Shown here piece after piece: positions 53,138 through 63,613 of a DNA stretch of 64,000 nt. Below the pieces are notes generated by a model. The model made no database searches and had not been told where the DNA came from. It worked only from the letters and a program-made list of their open reading frames with translations. Position 1 is the first letter of the stretch. Each line of letters begins with the position of its first letter. The translations under genes were made by a program, and so were the position numbers. The stretch spans positions 1,054,001 to 1,118,000 of the forward strand of contig JADKFU010000004.1 of NCBI GenBank assembly GCA_016717285.1, written 5' to 3'. Source of the stretch: Chitinophagaceae bacterium. Lineage in GTDB: Bacteria; Bacteroidota; Bacteroidia; Chitinophagales; UBA10324.

Positions 53138-56100
53138 ATGAAAAAAATCTTTACGCTCAAAACATACTGTGTAATCAGCACCATTTTATGGTTGTTAATG
53201 TTTACAGTCGTTTCCTTCGCACAATCATTTTCTACCGGAAAAACAACGGTCTCACTCGTGAATGATGATGCTGATAAAATCACCATCAAATTTGAAGCGG
53301 GCAAATTGATTCAAAAAAGGGTGAACACTGATTCCGGGGAAGCGGTAATCATAAATATTGATCAGGGAACTCCAATGCTTGAAAAGGGATTTCCTGATCT
53401 TCCCAAACTCACAGCAAGCATTATTGTTCCTGACGACAAAAACATGGAAGTATCTGTTACAGGAAGTCTGTACACTGATTATGAAAATATAATCGTAGCG
53501 CCTTCCAAAGGATCATTAAAAAGAGATATTGATCCTGCATCAGTTGCTTATACTTACGGTGAAGCTTACCGCGAAAACAATTTCTTTCCCAGGCAACTTG
53601 CAGCGTTGCGTGAGCCATATATTCTCCGTGACTTTCGCGGACAAACAGTGATCGTTTGTCCTTTTCAATACAATGCTGTTACCAAAACATTGCGTGTGTA
53701 TTCGGAAATTACAGTCACAATTTTTCCTGATACTCAACCTGCAATAAATGTATTTCACAGAAATGCAGGCATTGAAATTAAAACTGATCCGGAGTTCAAC
53801 AGATTGTATTCAAATCAATTTCTGAATTTTGAAAAGGATACCCGTTATAATCCGTTGGAGGAAGAAGGCAATATGCTCATCATAAGTTCCGGTCCGTTTA
53901 TGAATGCAATGCAGCCATTGGTAGATTGGAAAATTCAACGAGGAATGCATACTGAAATGGTGGATGTTGCCACCATTGGAAATGATAAAACTTCCATAAA
54001 AAATTACGTCGCGAATTATTACAATACTCACGGACTGACTTATCTTTTACTGGCAGGTGATGCAGCACAAGTTGCAGCAGGCAGCACTTCCGCCGGTGAT
54101 GCTGACAATGACTATGGTTATATTTCAGGTGAAGATCATTACCAGGAAATTTTTGTCGGACGCTTTTCCGCTGAGTCTGAATCGGACATCATCAACCAGG
54201 TGAACAAAACAATTTCCTATGAAAAAACGCCATTGAATGATGATCACTTTGCAAAAGGTATTTGCATTGCTTCCAATGAAGGCGGGGGAATTGGTGACGA
54301 TGGTGAAGCGGATTACGAACATCAGGATCTTATCAGGACACAATTACTCGGTTACAATTACACTGACGTTGCAGCCTTGTTTGATGGAACACACGGCAAC
54401 GCTGATGCGCCGGGCAATCCTGTTGCGAATGACCTTTCAACATTGATCGACAATGGAACAGGCATCATCAGTTACACTGGTCATGGAAGTGGAAGCAGTC
54501 TGAGCACCACCGACTTTTCCATCACCGATGCAAACAACCTGACGAACACAACACAATGGCCTTTTATGTGGGTGGTAGGTTGCAGCGTTGGAAATTTTAC
54601 AGGCACAACCTGTCTTGCGGAATCTTTTGCGCGTTCAAATCACAATGGTTTGCCAACCGGTACTGTGGCTTCTTTTATGTCTACCATTTTGCAGGCCTGG
54701 GCAGAACCGATGGAAGCACAGGATGAGATGCATTCCATACTTTCTGAAAGCTATACGGGAAATATCAAACGGACTTTTGGCGGGTTATCTGTCAACGGTT
54801 GTTTCAGCATGAATGATAAGTATGGCGCCACCGGCTACAACATGACGGATACCTGGATAGTATTTGGTGATCCTTCCTTAGAGATAAGAACAGCGCAACC
54901 AACACTAATGCTCGCTGTGCATAATCCGACTATTGAATTGGGCAGCACTCATTTTATTATTACTTGTGATGCTGAAAATGCGCTGGCTTGTCTTTCTGTG
55001 AATGGAAATATTCTTGCTACTGCAACCATCACGGGTGGACTTGCAGATCTTTCATTTGATCCGCTTATTATTAATGATACTTTAACACTGACGATTACCG
55101 GATACAATAAAACACCGTATATCGCTGCTATTCCGGCAACTCAACCCGCCGGTCCATTTGTTTTTAATGGTGGAAATGTTATCAATGATATCACAGGTAA
55201 TTACAACGGACTTGCTGATTTTAATGAAGCGATCACGCTGGATGTCACTTTGCAAAACCTTGGACTGACTGCTGCTGTAGGCGTAACAGCAACGATTGCC
55301 ACCTCCGATCCGTTTATAAATATTACTGATGCCGCTGCATCCTACAATACAATTCAAAGTAATACTGCTGTCATTCAAACCAATGCATTTGCATTCACAG
55401 TCGGAGACAATGTACCAGATGGACATGTGGCTTTCTTCAGTTGCATAATTACAGATAACAATTCGAATACCTGGAGTTCTTCCTTTTCCATTTTGCTTAA
55501 TGCGCCGTTGCCTGCTGTGAACTCACTGGTAATCAATGATGCTATTGGTGGTAACGGCGATGGATACTTAGATCCATCTGAAACGGCAATCGTTACCATC
55601 TCTACTTCCAACAACGGACACAGCGATATCGGAAATGCAATTGCTACGCTTTCTTCCAACAGCAATTTCATTACTGTCAGCAGTGCAACGTATAACATTG
55701 GCAACCTTAATGCCGGAGAAAATCAAACAGCTACGTTTGAAATTACTGTTGCGCCTGCTGCAATTTTTGGCATTGATGTGATCTTGACCTGTGATCTGAT
55801 GGCGGGTGCTTACAGCAGTTCAAATAATTTCATAACAGTGATTAGTCCTGCAATCGAAGATTTTGAAACCAATGATTTCACTTCGTATGAATGGCAGTTA
55901 AGCGGCATTGCCAATTGGTTCACTACCACTGAAAATGCTTATGAGGGAAGTTATTGTACGAAGTCAGGCAACGTAAATAATTTTCAGTCTACCACTCTTG
56001 AAATAGTTTTGCCGGTTCAGTTTGAGGATGAGATTTCTTTCGCGCACAAAGTTTCTTCCGAAGCAGGATATGATTCACTTGCATTTTATATTGATGGTGT

Positions 56101-56557
56101 AGTGCAAAATAGCTGGTCAGGTGAATCGGCATGGGCAGTATCTTCCTATGCAATTGACAGTGGCTTACACAACTTTAAATGGGTCTATGCAAAAGACGGT
56201 TACTTTTCCAATGGAGCAGATGCCGGCTGGCTGGATGATATAAAGCTGCCTGCTTTTCAAGTGAATACTGCGACAGGTATTCATTCTTCAGTTGCTGATG
56301 ATCAGGTCACCGCGTTTCCCAATCCATTTGTACGACTTACCACGATCAGCTACAGGCTTACAAATGCTGCCAGCGTGAGTATTGATTTGTACAATGAGTC
56401 GGGCCTGAATGTAAAGCAGTTGGTGGTGAATGAAGCACAGTCAGCAGGTGATTATCAGTTTGCATTTGATGGGAGCAGATTGCCTTCAGGAATATATTTT
56501 TGCTCCGTGCTCATCAATGGTAAAACCACCATTTATAAATTAGTTTTAAACCGGTAA
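53138..56557 (+). CDS. Gingipain-type C25 cysteine peptidase with T9SS sorting domain
   Basis: 1139 residues: signal peptide ending VVSFAQ, a C25 propeptide (about 30-220) and the C25 catalytic domain (about 235-590). The catalytic dyad is IISYTGHGSG (H449) and WVVGCSVGNFTG (C482), 33 residues apart as in RgpB gingipain (H211/C244). DADNDYGYISGEDHYQEIFVGRFSAE (given in part) belongs to the same fold. Then follow Ig-like domains, a cleaved-adhesin/MAM-like domain (about 905-1040) and a type-A T9SS sorting domain (AFPNPFVRLTTISYR...LPSGIYFCSVLINGK). It is a secreted, surface-attached endopeptidase, perhaps also a sortase-like processor (PorU relatives are C25), but a second cargo-type role is more likely. 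Confidence 0.93.
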   Translation: MKKIFTLKTYCVISTILWLLMFTVVSFAQSFSTGKTTVSLVNDDADKITIKFEAGKLIQKRVNTDSGEAVIINIDQGTPMLEKGFPDLPKLTASIIVPDDKNMEVSVTGSLYTDYENIIVAPSKGSLKRDIDPASVAYTYGEAYRENNFFPRQLAALREPYILRDFRGQTVIVCPFQYNAVTKTLRVYSEITVTIFPDTQPAINVFHRNAGIEIKTDPEFNRLYSNQFLNFEKDTRYNPLEEEGNMLIISSGPFMNAMQPLVDWKIQRGMHTEMVDVATIGNDKTSIKNYVANYYNTHGLTYLLLAGDAAQVAAGSTSAGDADNDYGYISGEDHYQEIFVGRFSAESESDIINQVNKTISYEKTPLNDDHFAKGICIASNEGGGIGDDGEADYEHQDLIRTQLLGYNYTDVAALFDGTHGNADAPGNPVANDLSTLIDNGTGIISYTGHGSGSSLSTTDFSITDANNLTNTTQWPFMWVVGCSVGNFTGTTCLAESFARSNHNGLPTGTVASFMSTILQAWAEPMEAQDEMHSILSESYTGNIKRTFGGLSVNGCFSMNDKYGATGYNMTDTWIVFGDPSLEIRTAQPTLMLAVHNPTIELGSTHFIITCDAENALACLSVNGNILATATITGGLADLSFDPLIINDTLTLTITGYNKTPYIAAIPATQPAGPFVFNGGNVINDITGNYNGLADFNEAITLDVTLQNLGLTAAVGVTATIATSDPFINITDAAASYNTIQSNTAVIQTNAFAFTVGDNVPDGHVAFFSCIITDNNSNTWSSSFSILLNAPLPAVNSLVINDAIGGNGDGYLDPSETAIVTISTSNNGHSDIGNAIATLSSNSNFITVSSATYNIGNLNAGENQTATFEITVAPAAIFGIDVILTCDLMAGAYSSSNNFITVISPAIEDFETNDFTSYEWQLSGIANWFTTTENAYEGSYCTKSGNVNNFQSTTLEIVLPVQFEDEISFAHKVSSEAGYDSLAFYIDGVVQNSWSGESAWAVSSYAIDSGLHNFKWVYAKDGYFSNGADAGWLDDIKLPAFQVNTATGIHSSVADDQVTAFPNPFVRLTTISYRLTNAASVSIDLYNESGLNVKQLVVNEAQSAGDYQFAFDGSRLPSGIYFCSVLINGKTTIYKLVLNR

Positions 56558-56661
56558 GAAGATGTGGTGGAATAAATAGTTATTACAGAGACCTTGAAAT
56601 TCACCAAATTTTTTCCGTGCCTTCCGTGCCTCCGTGGCAATTAAAATCTTTTGAGCAAATC

Positions 56662-58473
56662 CTATTTCAAAATAACCTGTTCCACCCTCAGGTCATCAAT
56701 AAAAATTTTCTTTTTACTATTTGCATTCCAGAAACTGACCTGTAAATTGTCGGCATGCATCGATGGCATACTGTGAATGTCTACTGTAACATACTGCCAA
56801 CTGCCCTGATCTGTTGCACGTTGAATCCGCATTATATTATTCCGGACTTCTTGCTGATGCGAAAATAATTTGAGGGTGAATTGAGTCATTCCCCAAACGT
56901 CCCATTCCTTATCCGGAAAATAAACAGCGGCACTGGCACGCAGCCATAACTCTTTGTCGTGATCAACCGGAATTGCGTAGGACTTCGAAAATTGCTGGCT
57001 GTCACTCAATTGAATTAAAAGACCGGCAGCATAACTATCCTTGCTTCGGACACTATCATAAACCGGAGATTTAATTTTATAAACTACCTGTAGCTGATCG
57101 TCTAACGGTGCGGGCATCTCCTCTTTGCTGTCCAACAGTTTTTTATCCTTCTGTTCAATGGATGTTTTTCCAAAAATGCGCCAATAGTACGCACGTGTCA
57201 TGTTTTCTGCTTCAAAAATTCCATCTGCATGAGCCTGATAAGTCTGCAGTAAATTCAGCCAGCAACAAAATATTACACCAATGCCTATAAGGGTTCGCAT
57301 TATTTTTTTATCACGCACAAAGTCAAAAAATGCTGCAAGCGGAAAAATCAAAAGGGCATATGACTGAACCATAGCTCTCGATCCGAAGCTTCCGCCATAC
57401 CACCATATTTGCCAGGAATAAACGATGTATATATTGATAAGCATAAAAATGAAAACCGGCCAGAATATTTCTTTCCTTCTGATATATAAAAAGAGGAGAC
57501 CAATCAATGCCAGTGCCATCACCGGTGTGTAAACCAACCACCCGTTCTTAAACGTGAGCATGCCGAAATACAGATGTGGCTGTGTCCAGTCAAATCCCTG
57601 GTCCTGGTAAGAATAATATACCCATTCGCCCGAAATTCTTTTCCAGTAAAGAACCTGCGGCAGTATAGCAATTCCAAATGCCACTGCACTAATGCACAGT
57701 TTCAGGCGGTGCTGCCAGAGAAGTCGTAACCTTTCTGGAATTCCTTTCCATAAATTTATTCCCCATACAAATGGAATGATAAGGATTATGATTTCTGTTG
57801 GTCGTGTTACGGTGGCAAGTCCGCATAAAAAACCAATTACCACACTCCCTGTAATGGAAGGTTTTTCATACCATTTTATCGTTAACCATATTACCAGGCA
57901 ATAAATGGTAAAAAGATAATTGTGCGACATCGGTCCTGCATAAGAAACATAGTTGAAATAATTTGTTGCAAGCACCAGCACCAGCAATACAACAGCAGTA
58001 ATACGGTCGTCAAAGTGTTTCAACAAATTTTTTCTCGCAAACCACAATCCGATCCATGCAACGAGAATGCTTCCGAAAGAAATCATCACCTGGTAGGGGT
58101 AAGAAAATCCATCCACTGCATATCCGCCTGCGTGCGCCCACAAATGAGCAACACCAAAAAATGGCAGGTACATCAGTGCCATGCCTATTGAATATTTCAT
58201 CATATAGTTTCCGCTGGGCAATTGGAACGCATTTCCGAATCCATCAACAGGATGATAGGTGTCAAGAATATGTTGCAGGTTGTGCAACTTGCTGATATCA
58301 TCGTAGAAATAAGAAGGCAGGTAGAGGTAATAACCCATCACATCCCAACTCAGCGTGGCTTCTGTTCCGGAAATAATCCACTTAGGATAAAGAAAGGCGC
58401 TAAACGTCAGGAAGAGAATACTAAACAGAAAGGCAATTAACGAAACAGGATGACTTTCTTTGGACTTCAGCAT
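56662..58473 (-). CDS. Multi-pass membrane glycosyltransferase-like protein (GT-C/PMT type)
   Basis: 603 residues from ATG 58471-58473 (MLKSKESHPVSLIAFLFS); an in-frame ATG at 58542 would add 23 residues. About 11 membrane helices occupy residues 1-430, with an early loop YPKWIISGTEATLSWDVMGYYLYLPSYFYDD (given in part) typical of GT-C enzymes, in which an acidic residue after TM1 is catalytic. A periplasmic C-terminal domain (about 440-603) is beta-rich, with a jelly-roll-like end (SFWNANSKKKIFIDDLRVEQVIL). It probably transfers a sugar from a lipid-linked donor on the periplasmic side. Substrate unknown. Confidence 0.75.
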   Translation of the reverse strand: MLKSKESHPVSLIAFLFSILFLTFSAFLYPKWIISGTEATLSWDVMGYYLYLPSYFYDDISKLHNLQHILDTYHPVDGFGNAFQLPSGNYMMKYSIGMALMYLPFFGVAHLWAHAGGYAVDGFSYPYQVMISFGSILVAWIGLWFARKNLLKHFDDRITAVVLLVLVLATNYFNYVSYAGPMSHNYLFTIYCLVIWLTIKWYEKPSITGSVVIGFLCGLATVTRPTEIIILIIPFVWGINLWKGIPERLRLLWQHRLKLCISAVAFGIAILPQVLYWKRISGEWVYYSYQDQGFDWTQPHLYFGMLTFKNGWLVYTPVMALALIGLLFLYIRRKEIFWPVFIFMLINIYIVYSWQIWWYGGSFGSRAMVQSYALLIFPLAAFFDFVRDKKIMRTLIGIGVIFCCWLNLLQTYQAHADGIFEAENMTRAYYWRIFGKTSIEQKDKKLLDSKEEMPAPLDDQLQVVYKIKSPVYDSVRSKDSYAAGLLIQLSDSQQFSKSYAIPVDHDKELWLRASAAVYFPDKEWDVWGMTQFTLKLFSHQQEVRNNIMRIQRATDQGSWQYVTVDIHSMPSMHADNLQVSFWNANSKKKIFIDDLRVEQVILK

Positions 58474-58571
58474 GAATGATTTTATTACCTGCAATCTGCG
58501 GGAAATTTCTTTCTCGTGCAAGAACCCACTCCGGTGGGGCATTTCAAATTGTCGGACGTCAGAGAAAATGG

Positions 58572-58896
58572 TCAGTTCTCAGATCTTTTGCTTTTTAAAC
58601 TTATCATAGGAGAGTTAGCACTGTCCATCCACAGAACCGGTATTTTTTTGCTTTCACGCTTCAACTGCCACAGTCCTGCTTTTACTCCCTGGTCTCAAGT
58701 TGTTGTGCTTTGAGCCAGCGGGAATACACGGGGGCGGTGTAAGCAATTTGCAATGAGACAAAATACGCTGAAGTCATCCGATGACTGAGTGTGGCGGCAT
58801 AATAATATTCGAGTCTGTGCCAGTTAAAGGATTGATAATGATTGTGAAAAATCAATCGTACCAGAAAAGAAAAAAATTAAATTGATTGACTTGCAT
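58572..58896 (-). pseudogene. Small conserved-looking gene (about 108 codons) with two apparent one-base deletions
   Basis: On the minus strand three frames in sequence give one continuous protein-like reading. It starts at ATG 58894-58896 (MQVNQFNFFLFWYD) and shifts near 58853 into IFHNHYQSFNWHRLEYYY and AATLSHRMTSAYFVSLQIAY, TAPVYSRWLKAQQL. It shifts again near 58697 into DQGVKAGLWQLKRESKK and IPVLWMDSANSPMISLKSKR, then stops at TGA 58572-58574. Each shift is repaired by adding one base, giving about 108 residues. I do not recognise the family. An exact promoter 20 bases upstream argues that this was or is a real gene, divergent from icmF. Confidence 0.6.
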
Positions 58897-58915
58897 TACA
58901 AATGGTAAAGGACAG

Positions 58916-58945
58916 CAAAAATAAGCCCTGCCAAAGTTTACACAA
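58916..58945 (-). promoter_or_regulatory. Promoter of the small frameshifted gene
   Basis: On the minus strand TTG (58943-58945), 19 bases and TATTTTTG (58916-58923) fit the Bacteroidota consensus. Transcription from near 58909 would leave a 13-base leader before ATG 58896. Confidence 0.55.
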
Positions 58946-59002
58946 CACGGCGCAACCTCATAACCGAAGTGCTATCTTTATACCTGAAAATTCCCCTGAA
59001 CA

Positions 59003-62000
59003 ATGACAAAGCCGGAAGTATATAAACCCAAAAATAAAATACGTGTTGTAACTGCTGCTTCATTGTTCGATGGTCATGACGCTGCTATTAATATCATGCG
59101 CCGCATCATCCAATCGAGTGGTGCTGAAGTGATTCATCTCGGTCATGACAGGAGTGTGCAGGAAGTAGTGGATTGCGCCATTCAGGAAGACGCGCAGGCA
59201 ATTGCCATGACAAGTTACCAGGGTGGCCACATGGAATATTTCAAGTACATGTTTGATTTATTGAAGGAAAAAGGTTGTTCACATATCAAAATATTCGGCG
59301 GTGGAGGTGGCGTAATTCTTCCTGTAGAAATTGAAGAACTGCAACAATATGGAATCGCGCGCATCTATTCACCTGATGATGGGCGTGCCATGGGTTTGCA
59401 GGGAATGATCAACGATATGTTGCAGCAATGTGATTTTCCAACAGGCATGCATTTGAATGGAGAAGTGAAGGAATTAAAAAACGTAATCCGCATGCCATTG
59501 CAACGCTTATTTCCGGCGCTGAAAATTTTCCGGAACAATCTAAATTGTTGCTGGATCAAGTGCATCAATTATCAAAAAGTACAAAACGCCGGTTCTCGGA
59601 ATTACCGGAACCGGTGGCGCAGGTAAATCTTCTTTAGTAGATGAATTGGTGAGAAGATTTTTAATAGACTTCAAAGAAAAAACGATCGCTATCATTTCCG
59701 TTGATCCTTCCAAACGTAAAACCGGCGGCGCGTTGTTGGGTGATCGCATCCGTATGAATTCAATTCGCAGCGAAAGAGTGTTTATGCGTTCGCTCGCTAC
59801 ACGTCAATCCAATCTTGCATTGAGCAAGTATGTGAAGGAAGCTATTGACATTATAAAAGCCGCACAATTTGATCTCATCATGCTCGAAACTTCAGGCATT
59901 GGTCAAAGCGACACTGAAATTATTGAACACAGCGATCTGAGCTTATATGTAATGACACCGGAATATGGAGCAGCATCACAGCTTGAGAAAATTGACATGC
60001 TTGATTTCGCCGACATTATTGCACTCAACAAGTTTGACAAACGCGGCGCACTCGATGCCATACGCGATGTGAAAAAACAATACAAACGCAATCACCAGTT
60101 GTGGGAAGTGGACGACGAAGACATTCCCGTTTTCGGAACCATCGCTTCGCAGTTCAATGATCCCGGCATGAACCGGTTGTACAAATCGGTGATGGATAAA
60201 ATTTCTGAAAAGACCGGTGCAGCATTGCAGCCTCACCTGGATATCACGAAGGAGATGAGTGAAAAAATTTACATCATTCCTCCTGCGCGCACACGATACC
60301 TGAGTGAAATTTCAGAAAATAACCGCAAATATGATCAATGGGTGGTGCAGCAAAGTGATGTTGCACAGAAACTTTTTGCTTTAAACACATCAAGAAATAT
60401 TTTTGAAACCACATCAGAAAACACCGGCGAAAAGACAACGGCAATTGCTTATGTGAATGCGCACTATTCCAATCTTGAGTTATTATTAGATGGTCAAAAC
60501 AGGAAACTGCTGGAAGGATGGGAAGAGAAATGCAAAAATTACCGTGATGAATTCTATGTCTATAAAGTTCGTGGCAAAGACATCAAAGTGAAAACACATA
60601 CGGAATCTCTTTCTCACAGTCAAATTACAAAAGTTGCTACTCCGAAATTTGAAGCATGGGGAGAAATCCTGAAATGGGTGTTGAAAGAAAATTTTCCTGG
60701 GGAATTTCCATACACAGCCGGCATCTATCCATTCAAGCGCGAAGGTGAAGATCCGACTCGTATGTTTGCCGGTGAAGGTGGACCCGAACGCACCAACAAA
60801 CGATTCCATTATGTTTCATTAGGTCTTCCTGCGAAGAGATTGTCTACTGCATTTGATTCCGTTACACTCTACGGACAGGATCCTGAATACCGTCCCGATA
60901 TTTACGGCAAGATTGGTAACAGCGGTGTTTCTATTTGTTGTCTGGATGATGCAAAGAAATTATACAGCGGCTTCAACCTCGCTGATGCAAAAACTTCTGT
61001 ATCGATGACCATCAATGGTCCCGCAGCAATCATCACCGGATTTTTTATGAATGCTGCGATTGATCAGCAATGCGAGTTGTATATTAAAGAACATGGACTC
61101 ACCGAAATTGTGAATGAAAAGATTGCAGAAATTTATAAACGAAAAGCTACCAAACGACCTGCTTACCAGGGATCATTGCCTGAAGGAAACAACGGATTAG
61201 GATTGATGTTGCTCGGTGTAACCGGCGATCAGGTATTGGAAGCAGACGTTTACAAAAAAATAAAAGAAAATACCTTGCACCAGGTTCGTGGAACTGTGCA
61301 GGCAGATATCCTGAAAGAAGACCAGGCACAGAACACCTGCATTTTCTCTACTGAATTCTCCTTGCGGTTGATGGGGGATGTACAGGATTATTTCATCAAA
61401 CAAAAGGTGCGCAATTTTTACAGCGTGTCTATTTCCGGCTATCATATTGCTGAAGCCGGTGCTAATCCAATCACTCAACTGGCATTTACATTGGCCAATG
61501 GATTTACGTACGTGGAATATTATTTAAGTCGCGGCATGAATATTAACGACTTCGCGCCTAATCTTTCCTTCTTCTTTTCAAATGGCATTGACCCGGAATA
61601 TGCAGTGATTGGAAGAGTGGCCAGGAGAATCTGGGCCAAAGCCATGAAGTTGAAATACGGTGCGAATGAAAGATCACAGATGCTGAAGTACCACATTCAA
61701 ACCAGCGGCCGTTCGTTGCATGCACAGGAAATTGATTTCAATGATATCCGCACTACGCTACAGGCACTGTATGCCATTTATGACAATTGCAATTCACTCC
61801 ATACTAACGCATATGATGAAGCCATCACTACACCAACCGAAGGAAGCGTACGTCGTGCAATGGCCATCCAATTGATCATCAATCGGGAATTGGGTTTGGC
61901 GAAAAATGAAAATCCGATGCAGGGATCTTTTATCACAGAAGAACTTACTGATTTAGTAGAAGAAGCAGTGCTTGCGGAATTTGATCGCATCACGGAACGT

Positions 62001-62387
62001 GGCGGCGTGTTAGGTGCAATGGAAACCATGTATCAACGTGGAAAAATTCAGGAAGAGAGCATGTACTATGAAACATTAAAACATAATGGCGAATATCCGA
62101 TCATAGGTGTCAATACCTTCTTAAGTTCAAAAGGATCTCCTACAATTATTCCTTCGGAAGTGATTCGTGCAACCACTGAAGAAAAGGAATACCAGATCAA
62201 CATGTTGGGTGAATTACACACTACCTATAACGACGTAACGCCGCAGCTTTTATCAAAACTCCAATCTACTGCCATTCAAAACAAAAACATGTTTGAAGCA
62301 CTTATGGATGCAACGAAATATTGTTCGCTGGGACAGATTACGAATGCATTGTTTGAAGTAGGTGGGCAATACAGGAGGAATATGTAA
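59003..62387 (+). CDS. icmF: IcmF-type fused acyl-CoA mutase (B12 domain, G-protein, mutase) with two frameshifts
   Basis: IcmF fuses, in order, a cobalamin-binding domain, a MeaB-like GTPase chaperone and the acyl-CoA mutase barrel, and isomerises isobutyryl-CoA/butyryl-CoA or related acyl-CoAs. The B12 domain reads [16 protein letters not shown] (DxHxxA variant of DxHxxG) and [13 protein letters not shown]. The GTPase carries Walker [13 protein letters not shown] near residue 203 and [11 protein letters not shown]. The mutase part includes [29 protein letters not shown] (given in part) and [17 protein letters not shown]. Two one-base losses, in A-runs at 59476-59481 and 59583-59586, split the frame (59003-59626 and a second open part through 62387). 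Restored it gives about 1128 residues, the normal family length. It has no partner gene nearby. Confidence 0.85.
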
Positions 62388-62758
62388 TTTTTTTTCTCTT
62401 GCAGTCGTTACACCTGGCTTAGAAAACGTCAACAATAATAAGCTTGCAGGAAAAACCACAATTTATTTTCCCGGAATTATCCCTATCAAAGTTTGCCCAT
62501 TACTCCAGTAAGAAAATAACGAACGGGAAAATTTGCACAGCATTTGGATAGATTAAGCAGCCGGACTCTTCTCTGAATCTTGTTATAGCTACGGTATATG
62601 CAAAAAAGCAAAGTGAATGGTTGCTTCTCTATCCGGAATATGATTTACTGAGTAAAATTAATATTCCCCGCCTTTCTTAAATTTCTTTCGCCTTATTTAT
62701 GGAATCCTCCTGAACTCCCGCATCTATCAGCAGTCAATCATTCAAAACCTGGCTGCAA
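62388..62758. other. Intergenic stretch between icmF and the RnfD-like gene
   Basis: About 370 AT-rich bases beginning with a T8 run directly after the icmF stop. There is no clear hairpin, promoter pair or gene. An open frame of about 45 codons at 62550-62680 is protein-like in parts but has no start. Confidence 0.4.
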
Positions 62759-63613
62759 ATGGATTTACCTGTCATCACAATCGCTCCTGAAAGAAGTGCA
62801 GTCATTCGAAAATTGGATTCATTTGTCTATTGGTTCAACAGTGATGCACGGCACTATCAGCTGGTGTTTTTAACCAGCTTTCTCTGTTATGGCATTTCAA
62901 TGCTCCAATGGGAATATGAACCTGTTGTTTTTGCCGCTGCTTTCAGCACGTGCTTCATCACACAATATCTTTTTATAGTTTTTAAAACTCAGGATCTGCA
63001 TTCATTAAAGAGTGCGATGATTTCCGCATTGAGCTTGTGTTTGTTGCTTAAGACAAATGATCCTTTAATCATGACACTTGCAGGAATTCTCAGTATCTCC
63101 GGCAAATTTATTTTTCGCTGGAATGGAAAGCATTTTTTTAATCCTACCAATTTTGGAATTATCACCACCATCCTGATTACCGGAAGCGCATGGATTTCTC
63201 CCGGCCAATGGGGAAGTGACGGACAGCTTGTCTTTTGCATCGGATTACTTGGCTTCACAATATTGCTGAATGTGAAACGGCTTGATATAGCCATCACGTT
63301 CTTTAGTGTATTCTGCATCTTAAATTTTATCAGGAGCGTTTCAGTGATTGGCTGGACAACAGATGTTTTCATTCACCAATTCAGCAGTGGCACCTTACTG
63401 CTTTTCACCTTCTTCATGATTACAGATCCTGTTTCAACACCTTCACATCAAATCGCGCGCATCATCTGGGGCGCATTGGTTGCCTTGCTGGCATTCTATC
63501 TTTCTGCCTATCAATTTGTGAATGGCGCGCCACTTTGGGCCTTGTTTTTTCTTTCACCGTCAACTATTCTTTTCAATAAATTTTTTCCTCACTCTAAATT
63601 TTCATGGTCATGA
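62759..63613 (+). CDS. RnfD/NqrB-like membrane protein
   Basis: 284 residues with about nine membrane helices. Family features are FRWNGKHFFNPTNFGIITTI (NPTNF motif) and QFSSGTLLLFTFFMITDPVSTPSHQ, which aligns with the FMN-attachment and FFxxTDP helix of RnfD/NqrB. In those proteins an SGAT-type Thr carries covalent FMN; here the local sequence is SSGT. No other rnf/nqr subunit is adjacent, so it is a stand-alone member. Its stop overlaps the start of the DUF2330 gene, an arrangement that suggests the two act together, possibly in flavin-linked electron transfer at the inner membrane (inference). Confidence 0.78.
   Translation: MDLPVITIAPERSAVIRKLDSFVYWFNSDARHYQLVFLTSFLCYGISMLQWEYEPVVFAAAFSTCFITQYLFIVFKTQDLHSLKSAMISALSLCLLLKTNDPLIMTLAGILSISGKFIFRWNGKHFFNPTNFGIITTILITGSAWISPGQWGSDGQLVFCIGLLGFTILLNVKRLDIAITFFSVFCILNFIRSVSVIGWTTDVFIHQFSSGTLLLFTFFMITDPVSTPSHQIARIIWGALVALLAFYLSAYQFVNGAPLWALFFLSPSTILFNKFFPHSKFSWS

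Noticed and set aside
59476..59586. Programmed frameshifting as the sole explanation for icmF
   Set aside because: Only the first site has a slippery heptamer; two separate -1 events would be needed, and other nearby indels suggest consensus errors.
62550..62680. A protein-like 45-codon frame downstream of icmF
   Set aside because: It has no start, no recognised motif and stops on both sides; a relic is possible but unsupported.
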